Positions 15,715 through 23,391 of a stretch of 28,347 nucleotides of DNA are shown piece by piece. Position 1 is the first letter of the stretch. Each line of letters begins with the position of its first letter. Source of the stretch: Desulfovibrio sp. (GTDB lineage: Bacteria > Desulfobacterota > Desulfovibrionia > Desulfovibrionales > Desulfovibrionaceae); contig JAISXC010000096.1 of assembly GCA_031270875.1 (NCBI GenBank), positions 1 through 28,347 of the forward strand, read 5' to 3'. The notes under the pieces were generated by a model, which saw nothing but the letters and a program-made list of their open reading frames with translations, searched no databases and was not told the origin of the DNA. A program made the position numbers and the translations under genes.

Positions 15715-16701
15715 ATGCGCAAGGTCATCTTGGGAAAAACAGGCCTGGAGGTGTCCGCCGTCGGTATGGGCGGGCATGAATATCTGCCGGACGGGAGATC
15801 AAGAGGATTTAATGAAGACAGAGCCAAAAGCCTGACGCCCGGCTATCTTTTTGGCGGATTCGGCGGCGAGAACAGAATGAATGTTTTAAAGGCGGCCTAT
15901 GACTTGGGCCTGAACTTTTTTGACGTCACACAGGATTCGGAAAAGGAAGCCCTGGGACGTAATTTTTCCCTTCTGCCTCCCCCCTATGAAGTTTTCATCC
16001 AAACACGCCCGGAACGCATGGCGTACGGCTATGATCGGTTCAACATCGGTATGACAAAATTGAACCTCCTGCGGGAGGAAGTGCAACGCATCAACAAACT
16101 GATGCGCATGGAACGCCTGGATTTTCTGAATATTCCACCGCTGAAATGGGCATTTGACAACGATCCTGACTATCTGGACAAGATCGGATATAATATTTCC
16201 AATCTGAAACAGGAAGGATTGATCCGGTTTGCTTCAGCGGATACCTTTTCCGGTGCCGGAATTTACCGAAAGATGATTGAATCTGGTGTGTTTGACGCCA
16301 TTTATATCAATTTCAACTTCGGCGACCACACCCCCGGCGACGAGATTATTCCTCTGGCCAAACAAAAAGGGCTCGGGGTGATCACCCGTGAAGCCTTCAT
16401 GAAGGGCGACCTTTTTAAAATGGCCAAAGCCGCCGGCGTCGCCGCCGAGCTGGCCGCCGGCGCCGCCCTGCGCTGGGTGCTTTCAGGCAAGGGTGTCGAT
16501 ACGGTATTCTACGGCACGGGAAAGGCCCATCATCTCGCGGATGTCTGCCGCTCGGCCGACGCCCCGTTTTCTCCGGAAGACGAGGCGACGCTTGAGGAGA
16601 TCCGCCGGACGGCCATGTTCGCCAAATATGAAAAGCGGCGCGCCGACGAATTCGGGGGGCTGACGGAGCGGATGGATTTGCTGGATTATTCCGACCGCTG
16701 A
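15715..16701 (+). CDS. Aldo/keto-reductase-fold protein lacking catalytic residues
   Basis: A 328-residue protein starting at ATG 15715 with AGGAG upstream. The opening RKVILGKTGLEVSAVGMGGHEY is typical of the AKR family. The catalytic tetrad (Asp, Tyr, Lys, His) is largely lost: Asp70 remains in NFFDVTQDSEKEALG, but the tyrosine-containing YG is deleted, the lysine is Arg98 (FIQTRPE) and the histidine is Pro141 (FLNIPPL). Later parts, IRFASADTFSG and GVITREAFMKGDL, keep the barrel. It may bind a nucleotide or ligand without reducing a carbonyl, or use other chemistry. The first 600 bp are more AT-rich than the neighbours. It follows the TRAP operon and may share its message, linking it to the imported substrate. 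Confidence 0.78.
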   Translation: MRKVILGKTGLEVSAVGMGGHEYLPDGRSRGFNEDRAKSLTPGYLFGGFGGENRMNVLKAAYDLGLNFFDVTQDSEKEALGRNFSLLPPPYEVFIQTRPERMAYGYDRFNIGMTKLNLLREEVQRINKLMRMERLDFLNIPPLKWAFDNDPDYLDKIGYNISNLKQEGLIRFASADTFSGAGIYRKMIESGVFDAIYINFNFGDHTPGDEIIPLAKQKGLGVITREAFMKGDLFKMAKAAGVAAELAAGAALRWVLSGKGVDTVFYGTGKAHHLADVCRSADAPFSPEDEATLEEIRRTAMFAKYEKRRADEFGGLTERMDLLDYSDR

Positions 16702-16714
16702 CGGGAGGAATCCC

Positions 16715-16734
16715 GGAGAGTTCCGTCTCCTTTT
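16715..16734 (+). terminator. Candidate intrinsic terminator after the AKR-like gene
   Basis: GGAGA (16715-16719) pairs with TCTCC (16726-16730) and is followed by TTTT. A second small hairpin, CGGGA-GGAA-TCCCG, lies at 16702-16715. They fill the 46-bp gap between convergent genes. The stem is short, so termination strength is uncertain. Confidence 0.4.
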
Positions 16735-16747
16735 GAAAAAATCCGCG

Positions 16748-17617
16748 CTACGGCAAGGCGTCGCGCAGCATGTCGGGCAGTTCCGCCGGGCTGATGCCGA
16801 TCCGGACGCCGGCGTCTTCCAGCGCCCTGACCTTGGCCTCCGGGCCGCCGCTGCCGGCGCGGATGATGGCCCCGGCATGGCCGAATCTCTTGCCGGGGGG
16901 GGCGAAACGGCCCGCGATAAGGCCCACGACGGGTTTGGTCATCGTTTTGATGAACTCCGCGGCCTGCTCCTCGGCATAGCCGCCTATTTCCCCGATCAGG
17001 GCCACGGCGCCGGTGCCGGGATCGCGCTCAAACCATTGCAGCACGGGCACAAAGCCGGTGCAGGCCACAGGGTCGCCGCCTATGCCGACGGCGGCCCGCT
17101 GGCCGAAACCGGCATCCGTCAGGTTGCCGACGACCTCGTAGGACAGGGTCGCGCTGCGACCGACCACGCCCACGGTTCCGGGCGTGAAAATGCTCGCGGG
17201 CATGATGCCGAGTTTGCCGTGCCCGGGAACAAACACGCCGGGGCAGTTGGGGCCGATAACCGTTACTCCCATGAGTTTCGCCCGCTCGCGGATTTCCAGC
17301 GTATCCCGCACGGGGAGAAACTCGGTGACGATGACGATGAACCGGATGCCCGCGTCCATGGCCTCGCGGGCGGCGTCGGGCACAAATGCGGGCGGCACGA
17401 AAATGACGGAGGCGTTGGCCCCCAGTTTGTCCACAGCGTCGCGCACCCGGCTGTACACCGGCAGCCCTTCCACCTCCTGCCCTTCCTTGCCGGGGGTGAC
17501 TCCGGCCACAAGATTGGTGCCGGCCTCAAGCATCCACTTGGTCTGCTTGCGGCCCACGGTGCCGGTGGCGCCCTGAACAATGCCGCGCAAAGGGTAATCT
17601 ATGCCGAACAGTTTCAT
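16748..17617 (-). CDS. sucD: Succinyl-CoA synthetase-type ligase, alpha subunit
   Basis: A 289-residue alpha subunit of an NDP-forming acyl-CoA synthetase, which makes ATP or GTP from an acyl-CoA or the reverse. The CoA-binding Rossmann region has [13 protein letters not shown] (14-26), GPNCPG contains Cys125, [12 protein letters not shown] is at 178-189, and the phosphorylated histidine is His247 in [10 protein letters not shown]; all are close to E. coli SucD. ACTGF replaces the more usual IxGT there, hinting at a different acyl group. The start ATG overlaps the sucC stop (ATGA, 4 bp). It is the last gene of the tct-suc operon. In this setting it most plausibly runs toward nucleotide synthesis. 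Succinyl-CoA is likely but other short acyl-CoAs are possible. Confidence 0.88.
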   Translation of the reverse strand: MKLFGIDYPLRGIVQGATGTVGRKQTKWMLEAGTNLVAGVTPGKEGQEVEGLPVYSRVRDAVDKLGANASVIFVPPAFVPDAAREAMDAGIRFIVIVTEFLPVRDTLEIRERAKLMGVTVIGPNCPGVFVPGHGKLGIMPASIFTPGTVGVVGRSATLSYEVVGNLTDAGFGQRAAVGIGGDPVACTGFVPVLQWFERDPGTGAVALIGEIGGYAEEQAAEFIKTMTKPVVGLIAGRFAPPGKRFGHAGAIIRAGSGGPEAKVRALEDAGVRIGISPAELPDMLRDALP

Positions 17618-18753
17618 GCCGTTACCCCCAACAGAGCGGCGAGACGCGCCACCGCTTTTTCAGACTGCACATCCTTGAACACATGGACGTTTTCCAGTTT
17701 TTCCAGAAGCGTCCAGGCTTCTTCCTGCTGATTGCCGAGAATTTTCACCACCACGGGGCGGGCGTGGCCGCATTTTTCCAGCGCGGCGGCAATGCCCTGC
17801 GCCGCGTCCAGCATGCGGTTGATGCCCCCGTAAAGGTTGATGATCACGCCCTTTATCCGCGGCTCGCCCAAAAGCATGCTCACGGCCCCGTCGAGCATGG
17901 GCACGGAAATGCCGCCGCCCGTGTCCAGAAAATTGGCGGGCCTCAGTCCCTTGTGGCGCAGCATGTCCAAAGTGGCCATGCCCAGGCCGGCGCCGCTGGC
18001 AATGACGCCGATTTCTCCGTCCAGCGGGACAAAGGAAACCCCCAGGCGGTGCGCCTCCCGTTCCATGGGCGTGAATTCCGCCTCGCGCAGGCCCCGGAAG
18101 ACCGGCTGGCGGCCCAGGGCGCTGTCGTCCACTTCCAGCTTGCAATCCAGAACGGCCAGGCCGCCGTCCTCAAGCAGGGCCAGAGGGTTGACCTCCAGAA
18201 GCATGGCGTCCATGTCGCGGGCCGCGCGGAACAGGGCGAGAAGAACAACGGCGAGTTCGGCGGCGCGGGCGGTTCCCGCTTTCAGGAGCCAGGCGCGCGC
18301 CTCGTGGAGGGGCAGATCCCTCCCCGGAGCGGCGCGCAGGCGCAGTACGGCGTCGCCGTCACTGGCGGCCAGCCGCTCAATCTCCACGCCGCCGCTCAGG
18401 CTCAGAAGCAGATCAACGGTGCCGCTGTCCTGGTTGACCATGACGGCGGCGTAATATTCTTCCACCGGCGGCATGGCCTGCTCCACCAGCACGCTGTTCA
18501 CCCTCTGGTCGCGGATAAGGCCGCCGAGCATGCCCGCGGCGGCCGTTGCGGCCTCGTCCGGCGTGGCGCACCGCCGCACGCCCCCCGCCTTGCCCCGCCC
18601 GCCGATGGGCACCAAGGCCTTGACGACGCAGGTGCCTTGCAGCCGGTCAGCCGCCCGCCGGGCCTCATCCGGGCTGGACGCCTTCCGGCCGGCCGGGAGG
18701 CGCAGGCCGTACGCGGCAAGGCATTGCTTGGCCAGGTCTTCTGGAACAATCAT
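17614..18753 (-). CDS. sucC: Succinyl-CoA synthetase-type ligase, beta subunit
   Basis: A 379-residue beta subunit with an N-terminal ATP-grasp domain and a C-terminal CoA-ligase domain. ATG 18753 is chosen because AAGGAG precedes it and MIVPEDLAKQCLAAYGL aligns with the family start; the longer frame to 18819 would run into tctA. Motifs are GGRGKAGGV (near residue 52), LLEVNPLAL with the magnesium-binding segment, ANFLDTGGG (NFLDVGGG in E. coli) and IINLYGGINRMLDAAQGI. NLYGGINR replaces the usual NIFGGIxR, and KALVPIGG replaces KxQVxAGG, so nucleotide or acyl preference may be altered. It lies 14 bp downstream of tctA, so import and energy conservation share one transcript. Confidence 0.88.
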   Translation of the reverse strand: MIVPEDLAKQCLAAYGLRLPAGRKASSPDEARRAADRLQGTCVVKALVPIGGRGKAGGVRRCATPDEAATAAAGMLGGLIRDQRVNSVLVEQAMPPVEEYYAAVMVNQDSGTVDLLLSLSGGVEIERLAASDGDAVLRLRAAPGRDLPLHEARAWLLKAGTARAAELAVVLLALFRAARDMDAMLLEVNPLALLEDGGLAVLDCKLEVDDSALGRQPVFRGLREAEFTPMEREAHRLGVSFVPLDGEIGVIASGAGLGMATLDMLRHKGLRPANFLDTGGGISVPMLDGAVSMLLGEPRIKGVIINLYGGINRMLDAAQGIAAALEKCGHARPVVVKILGNQQEEAWTLLEKLENVHVFKDVQSEKAVARLAALLGVTA

Positions 18754-18767
18754 GCGAAACTCCTTGT

Positions 18768-20267
18768 TCAGATTTTTGTTCGGTTCTTGCCGGCGGCCCT
18801 GCTTTTCTTGCCCTGCCACAGGGAGAAGCCGACTGACAGGGCCGCCAGGAGCAGGAAGAAAGCGGGCGTCGGGGTGGTGAAGAAAGGCAGCAGGCTGGAG
18901 CCCGTCTCCAGCAGGGCCTTGCGCAGGTTGCTCTCAATCAGGGATCCCAGAATGAGGCCGATGACGGCGGGTGTGGTGGGGTAGCCGTGGCGATGGAAGA
19001 AATACCCGATCACGCCGAAACCGAGGGCCACCCAGACGTCTATCATGCTGGTGTTGATGTTGTAGCATCCGGCGATGCAGGCCACAAGCACCACGGGGAG
19101 CACGTAGACTCTGGGGATGCGCAGGATGAGGGGGAAACAGCGGGCGCCGATCACGGCCATGGTCAGGAACATGAAAACGGCGGCGACGAAGAAGGAGGCG
19201 TACACCGTGTAGATGATGTCGGGGTGGTCGCGGAACAGCAGGGGGCCGGGGTCAAGGCCGTGCAACTGCAGGCCGCCCATCAGCGCCGCGGTGACGGTGT
19301 CGCCGGGGATGCCCAGGGTGAGCAGCGGGATCAGCGCGCCGCCGATGACGGCGTTGTTGGCCGTTTCCGAGGAGATCAGCCCCTGGATGTTCCCCTTGCC
19401 GAAGGTTTCCGGCTCTCTGGACGCCTTCTTGGCCTGATCGTAGGAGACAAAGTTCGCCAGCACGCCCCCGACCCCGGGAATAATGCCGATGGCCGCGCCG
19501 ATGGCGCCGGAGCGGAGAAAATTGACGGCGCTGTCCTTCCATTCCCGCAGAGTCAGAAAACTCTGCCGGAAGGGAGCCAGCTTGTCCACCACGGGTGGGG
19601 GGCTGGCCAGATTGGAGAAGATTTCCGCGACGACAAAAAGCCCGATCATGGCCGGAATGGCGCTGATGCCCGACTGGAGGGATTCAAGGCCAAGGGTCAG
19701 GCGCGCCGAGCCGTGCAGGGGGTCGGTGCCGACGGTGCAGGCCAGCAGCCCGAAGGCTCCGGAAACCAGGCCCTTGGTCAGGGATTCTCCGGAAAGGCTG
19801 ATGGCTGTCGTCAGGCCGAAGATGAGCACCGCCGTCAGATCAAGGGGGTTGAAGCGCGTGGCGATGCGGGCGAGCTGCGGCGCGAGCAGCAGCAGCACAA
19901 TCCAGGAAAACAGAGTGCCCACCAGGTTGCTGACGGCGCAGACTCCCAGGGCCTTGCCGGCCTTGCCCTGCCGCGCCAGGGGAACGCCGTCGAAAACCGT
20001 GGTGATGGAGGAGGGCGTTCCGGGCATGCCCAACAGCACGGCCGAGACGCAGCCCCCGGAGATGCCGCCCACATAGGCCCCGAGCAGCAGGGTCATGCCG
20101 TTGCCCGGGGGCATGCCGTAGGTCACGGGCAGAAGCAGGATGACCGCCAGAGTGGCCGTCAGCCCGGGAATAATGCCCAGAATCAGGCCGAAAACGACTC
20201 CGAAAAGGCTCAGACCCAGATTGGAAAGCGACAGGGCCTGGATAAGCGAGTCAAGGAAATGCTCCAT
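18768..20267 (-). CDS. tctA: Tripartite tricarboxylate transporter, large permease (TctA)
   Basis: A 499-residue inner-membrane protein with around 12 hydrophobic segments, the main permease of a TTT-family transporter. Two conserved inverted-repeat signatures are seen: GLILGIIPGLTATLAVILLLPVTYGM near the N terminus with GAYVGGISGGCVSAVLLGMPGTPSS, and in the middle GAIGAAIGIIPGVGGVLANFVSYDQAKKASREPETFGKGNIQGLISSETANNA followed by LTLGIPGD. These are hallmarks of TctA. It works with the periplasmic binding protein TctC and small TctB to import carboxylates using an ion gradient. GAGGATG precedes the ATG. It lies between tctB (68 bp upstream) and sucC (14 bp downstream). Confidence 0.95.
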   Translation of the reverse strand: MEHFLDSLIQALSLSNLGLSLFGVVFGLILGIIPGLTATLAVILLLPVTYGMPPGNGMTLLLGAYVGGISGGCVSAVLLGMPGTPSSITTVFDGVPLARQGKAGKALGVCAVSNLVGTLFSWIVLLLLAPQLARIATRFNPLDLTAVLIFGLTTAISLSGESLTKGLVSGAFGLLACTVGTDPLHGSARLTLGLESLQSGISAIPAMIGLFVVAEIFSNLASPPPVVDKLAPFRQSFLTLREWKDSAVNFLRSGAIGAAIGIIPGVGGVLANFVSYDQAKKASREPETFGKGNIQGLISSETANNAVIGGALIPLLTLGIPGDTVTAALMGGLQLHGLDPGPLLFRDHPDIIYTVYASFFVAAVFMFLTMAVIGARCFPLILRIPRVYVLPVVLVACIAGCYNINTSMIDVWVALGFGVIGYFFHRHGYPTTPAVIGLILGSLIESNLRKALLETGSSLLPFFTTPTPAFFLLLAALSVGFSLWQGKKSRAAGKNRTKI

Positions 20268-20335
20268 ACTATCATCCTCTCATGGCGAGCGTTGGCGATG
20301 CGCGGGCGCGGCCGACGCCGCGGAAACCGGGCGCG

Positions 20336-20785
20336 TCAGAACAGCAGTCCCTTGGGCAGATACAACTGAAATCCGGTGAACATCACATACCAGCACAGCG
20401 TCGTGACGGCGGTATAGGCCACGATGACCTTCGGCGAGGCCGGTTCGTCCTGCAAAAACACGTACAGGCAGGCGAGGGTGAAAAGAATTGTCGCCGAATA
20501 GAATCCGAGGTGGCTGAAGCCGAACATGTACAGGACAAGAAGGACAATGGTCTTGGGGATGACGGGCTTCAGGTGGGGAGGGGGGCGGCGTTCGCCGGGG
20601 ATCAGCGCGATGCGCGCGGCCCGCAGCAGCAGGGCGGCGAGCAGCAGCGACGCGCAGATCACGGGGAACCCGCCGACGTCGAGCGGATCGGGAATCAGGG
20701 CAAAGGCGGCCGGCTGGTGGTCAAAAAATCCCATGAAGGCGACGAACAGCAGCAGGCCCAGAAGAACGCATTCCTGAACAGGCAT
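20336..20785 (-). CDS. tctB: Tripartite tricarboxylate transporter, small permease (TctB)
   Basis: A 149-residue membrane protein with four predicted segments (residues of about 6-22, 38-58, 76-96 and 112-140), fitting the small TctB subunit of TTT transporters. TctB proteins are poorly conserved, and the call rests on size, topology and position between tctC and tctA. AAGGAG stands just before the ATG. The DPLDVGGFPVICASLLL segment corresponds to the D-P-x-x-x-P pattern common early in TctB. The protein pairs with TctA in the inner membrane. A 65-bp gap separates it from the upstream tctC. Confidence 0.85.
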   Translation of the reverse strand: MPVQECVLLGLLLFVAFMGFFDHQPAAFALIPDPLDVGGFPVICASLLLAALLLRAARIALIPGERRPPPHLKPVIPKTIVLLVLYMFGFSHLGFYSATILFTLACLYVFLQDEPASPKVIVAYTAVTTLCWYVMFTGFQLYLPKGLLF

Positions 20786-20850
20786 GGCGGCTCCTTCGCG
20801 GCGCGGGGAAAGCGGGGCCGGAGGAATGTCCGCCGGCCCCGTGGACGCGC

Positions 20851-21819
20851 CTATTTCTTTATCTGGCTGACGATCTGCTGCATGGCTTTCAAGTCGGTCT
20901 GCTGCATGGGCGCCCAGTCCTTGCCGTCGCGGTAGACGGTTTCACTGGCCTGCTGCTCGGTGAATTCCCTGAACTCCTTGGTTTCGGTCACTTTCCTGAT
21001 GACGGCGGAGAGGGTCTTCACCATGTCCGCCGGCATGCCCTTGGGGCCCTGCACGCCTATCCGGTTGACCACGCTGGACTTCAGCCCGAACTTGGCGGCC
21101 GTGGGCACGTCGGGGAAGACCTTGACCGGGTCCACGCCGAGTATCAGCAGCAGCCGCTCGTCCCCGGCGCGGACAAAGCGGGCGGCGTCGGCGCTCAGGG
21201 CGAAGCGGGCCTCCACCTGATCGCCCATGAGGCGGGAGGCGGCTTCCGCGCCGCCGTTGCAGGGCACAAAGCGGAACAAATTCGCGGCGTTCAGGCGGGA
21301 CAGGACGTCCAGGGCCATGAAATGGTTCACGTTGCCGACGCCGGGCATGGCGATGCGCAGCTTGCCGGGGTTGGCCTTGCCTTCTGCCAGGAATTCCTCA
21401 AAATTTTTCCACTTCGCGTTGCCGCGGACGGACAGGGTGCTGACGTTTTCCATGAATTCCGCGATGCTGGTGAAATCCTCGGGTTTGTATTTGGTCTGGC
21501 CCAGAGCGCTCTGGGTGAGCAGCGCGCTGTGGTGCACCAGGAGGGTGGTGCCGTCGGGCTTGGCGTTGTAAAGCGTGTTCAGGGCCTCCTGCGTGGAGCC
21601 GCCGGTCATGTTCACCACCAGCCAGTTGACCGGGAGCAGTTTTTGCTGCTGGATGATGGCTCCGATTTTCCGGGCGTAAAGGTCGCTTTGCCCGCCCGCG
21701 TTGTAGGGAACCAGGACGCGGATGACAGCCGTGGGCCTCCAGTCGGCGCGGGCCAATGCGGGAACGAAGAGAAAGGTTGACATGACGCAGAGCAGAACGA
21801 GCAGGCGGGATTTTTTCAT
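20851..21819 (-). CDS. tctC: Tripartite tricarboxylate transporter binding protein (TctC)
   Basis: A 322-residue periplasmic binding protein (Bug/TctC family). ATG 21819 is chosen over the upstream ATG at 21870 because GGAG lies five bases before it and the Sec signal peptide (KKSRLLVLLCVMSTFLFV, cleavage after ALARA) begins there. The mature protein opens with IRVLVPYNAGGQSDLYAR, the family loop that grips the ligand carboxylate. Later landmarks are NMTGGSTQEALNTLYNAKPDGTTLLV and RIAMPGVGNVNHFMAL. Ligands of this family include citrate, other di- and tricarboxylates and many aromatic acids, so the substrate is open. It is the first gene of the minus-strand operon tctC-tctB-tctA-sucC-sucD. 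Confidence 0.92.
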   Translation of the reverse strand: MKKSRLLVLLCVMSTFLFVPALARADWRPTAVIRVLVPYNAGGQSDLYARKIGAIIQQQKLLPVNWLVVNMTGGSTQEALNTLYNAKPDGTTLLVHHSALLTQSALGQTKYKPEDFTSIAEFMENVSTLSVRGNAKWKNFEEFLAEGKANPGKLRIAMPGVGNVNHFMALDVLSRLNAANLFRFVPCNGGAEAASRLMGDQVEARFALSADAARFVRAGDERLLLILGVDPVKVFPDVPTAAKFGLKSSVVNRIGVQGPKGMPADMVKTLSAVIRKVTETKEFREFTEQQASETVYRDGKDWAPMQQTDLKAMQQIVSQIKK

Positions 21820-21932
21820 ACTTTCTCCGAAGAGTTTATCTCTAAGGACGGTGCGGTTGGGGGAGAACATCCTGCGAAAGCAAGGCTGCCTGTCCGGTTA
21901 TATGGGGATTATTGTTTCTGGATCACCTCGCG

Positions 21933-21948
21933 TGTGCGGATTTTCACA
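21933..21948. promoter_or_regulatory. Candidate CRP/FNR-family operator
   Basis: TGTGCGGATTTTCACA has the layout TGTG-N8-CACA, like sites for CRP/FNR-type activators (in Desulfovibrio, HcpR-like proteins use TTGTGA-N6-TCACAA). It lies between the two divergent promoters, about 45-50 bp from each presumed start site. The match is short and could be chance. Confidence 0.3.
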
Positions 21949-21950
21949 TA

Positions 21951-21979
21951 TTGACATTCGCGATGGGCGAGATAATACT
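21951..21979 (+). promoter_or_regulatory. Candidate promoter for the dehydrogenase-kor-lar genes
   Basis: A perfect -35 TTGACA (21951-21956) is followed after 17 bp by AATACT (21974-21979, four of six consensus bases). Transcription would begin near 21986, leaving a leader of about 98 nt with AAGGAG before ATG 22084. Confidence 0.4.
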
Positions 21980-22083
21980 TGCTGTGAAAATTGTGTCAAG
22001 CGGAATAAAAAAGGACAGGCGGGCGTCCGGCGCGGAACCGCAGACCGTCTCCCGGTATAACCGTAAACGTCAAGGAGCGCCGT

Positions 22084-23046
22084 ATGGACCGCTTCAAAGT
22101 GCTCATGTTTGAAAAAATGCACGAACAAGGCACCAGGCTGCTGGAAAGCGTCTGCGATCTGGAATATGCGTCCTCCCTGGAGGAGGACTATCTCGCGGAG
22201 GCCGTCCGCGACAAGGACGCCCTCATCATCAGGGCCAACGGCGCCGTCACCCGCCGGCTGCTGGAGGCCGCCCCGAAGCTGAAGGTCATCGGCAGGCACG
22301 GCGTGGGGCTGGACGCCATTGATCTCGTCGCCGCCGCGGAAAGGGGCATTCCGGTGGTGAACACCCCGGTGGCCAACAACGTGAGCGTGGGGGAAGGCTT
22401 TTTCGCTTTGGCCCTCGCCCTCGCCAAGCGCGTCAGGTCGGGCGACGCCGCCGTCCGTTCCGGGGACTGGGCCTTCAGGACCAGACACCGCACCGCCTCC
22501 CTCTCCGGCAAGGCGCTCGGCGTCTACGGCTTCGGCAAGATAGGGCAGATCACCGCCCGTATGGGGCGGGACGGCTTCGGCATGTCCGTTCTCTATGCCG
22601 ACGCCGTGGCCCATGCCCATGCGGAGCGGGACATGGGCGCGGAGCGCGTGACCGCCGAGGAGCTTTTTTCGCGGGCCGATTTCATTTCCCTCAATCTGCC
22701 CCTGCTTCCGGACACCCGGAAAGTGGTGGGCGACCGGCTCATCAGCCTGATGAAGCCCACGGCCTATCTCGTCAACATGGCCCGCGGTCCCATCTGGGAC
22801 GAAGCCGCCGTCTGCGCCGCCCTGAGAGACAAGCGCATCGCCGGAGCCGGAACCGACGTTTTCGATCCGGAGCCTCCCCGGGCGGACAACCCGCTTTTCG
22901 CCCAGGACAACTTTATCTGCACGCCGCACAACTCCGCGCATACCGAGGAAGGCATGATCAACATGAGCATGGTGGCGAAGGATGTGCTGGCCGTGCTGGA
23001 AGGACGCGAGCCCGACTATCCCGTCCCGCCGCCGCTTTCCCGGTAG
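22084..23046 (+). CDS. D-2-hydroxyacid dehydrogenase (SerA-like)
   Basis: A 320-residue NAD(P)-dependent enzyme of the D-isomer-specific 2-hydroxyacid dehydrogenase family, interconverting a D-2-hydroxy acid and its 2-oxoacid. The Rossmann motif is GFGKIG (149-154). Asp173 (LYAD) falls at the end of the second strand, favouring NAD over NADP. The catalytic residues are present: Arg234 in NMARGPI, Glu263 in DVFDPEPP and His282 in CTPHNSAH. There is no C-terminal ACT-type regulatory domain, unlike full-length SerA of some bacteria, so a catabolic role is reasonable. AAGGAG precedes the ATG. Being first in an operon with KorDABC and LarA suggests that it supplies the 2-oxoacid to KorDABC; SerA-type enzymes are known to act on 2-oxoglutarate/2-hydroxyglutarate. 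Confidence 0.88.
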   Translation: MDRFKVLMFEKMHEQGTRLLESVCDLEYASSLEEDYLAEAVRDKDALIIRANGAVTRRLLEAAPKLKVIGRHGVGLDAIDLVAAAERGIPVVNTPVANNVSVGEGFFALALALAKRVRSGDAAVRSGDWAFRTRHRTASLSGKALGVYGFGKIGQITARMGRDGFGMSVLYADAVAHAHAERDMGAERVTAEELFSRADFISLNLPLLPDTRKVVGDRLISLMKPTAYLVNMARGPIWDEAAVCAALRDKRIAGAGTDVFDPEPPRADNPLFAQDNFICTPHNSAHTEEGMINMSMVAKDVLAVLEGREPDYPVPPPLSR

Positions 23047-23073
23047 AACAATTTCACTTTGAAATTGCTCCGG
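23046..23073 (-). repeat. Palindromic repeat, copy B (inverted)
   Basis: The plus strand has CAATTTC (23049-23055), ACTTT and GAAATTG (23061-23067), then CTCCGG. Read on the minus strand it begins CCGGAGCAATTTCAAAGTGA, with nearly the same core as the copies at 6947 and 27957. The first base is the last base of the dehydrogenase stop codon, so it sits between that gene and korD and may act as a hairpin in the transcript. Confidence 0.7.
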
Positions 23074-23148
23074 AGCCTCGCTGTTTCCCGCGCAACGGCG
23101 GTCCGGAGCATGTCATACGCCCATAAACCCGTATCAGGAGTCGCAGTT

Positions 23149-23391
23149 GTGGCAAGCATAACCGTTTTTCCCGAATCGTGCAAAGGCGTCGAGGACTGCG
23201 GCCTGTGCATGGAAGTCTGTCCCAAGAACCTTTTCGCGGCGGCGGCCGAAGCCAACTCCAGAGGCTACCTGCCCGCGGCTGGCACGGACGAGGCCCTGTG
23301 CACGGGCTGTGAGGCCTGTATGCACATCTGCCCGGATTTCGCCGTCATTGTGGAAAAAGATCTGAAACCGAAGGAGGCGGATCATGGCTGA
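23149..23391 (+). CDS. korD: 2-oxoacid:ferredoxin oxidoreductase, delta (ferredoxin) subunit
   Basis: An 80-residue ferredoxin-like subunit with two 4Fe-4S sites that carry electrons from the TPP-bound intermediate to ferredoxin. GTG 23149 is favoured: AGGAG lies eight bases upstream, the protein then starts VASITVFPESC in the usual way, and the longer in-frame start (23059) lies inside the palindromic repeat. Site one is CKGVEDCGLCMEVCP (C-x5-C-x2-C-x3-C, with a three-residue insert relative to a plain ferredoxin); site two is the regular CTGCEACMHICP. The 3' end overlaps korA by 8 bp. Order delta-alpha-beta-gamma is typical of 2-oxoglutarate and related oxidoreductases. Confidence 0.88.
   Translation: MASITVFPESCKGVEDCGLCMEVCPKNLFAAAAEANSRGYLPAAGTDEALCTGCEACMHICPDFAVIVEKDLKPKEADHG

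Larger units (their letters stand above)
21820..22083. promoter_or_regulatory. Divergent control region between the two pathway arms
   Basis: This 264-bp gap separates tctC (minus) from the hydroxyacid dehydrogenase (plus), so both arms could be controlled from one place. It contains a 16-bp CRP/FNR-like palindrome (21933-21948), a plus-strand TTGACA-type promoter, a possible minus-strand -10 TATAAC (21902-21897), and TTGACA/TGTCAA arms at 21951 and 21994. No local regulator gene is present. Confidence 0.5.

Noticed and set aside
14346..15827. 493-codon minus-strand open frame
   Set aside because: It lies antisense to dctM and has highly hydrophilic, low-complexity sequence, typical of a shadow of a membrane protein gene.
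18987..20369. 460-codon plus-strand open frame
   Set aside because: It mirrors tctA on the other strand and has low-complexity Gly/His/Gln/Asp-rich content without recognisable domains.
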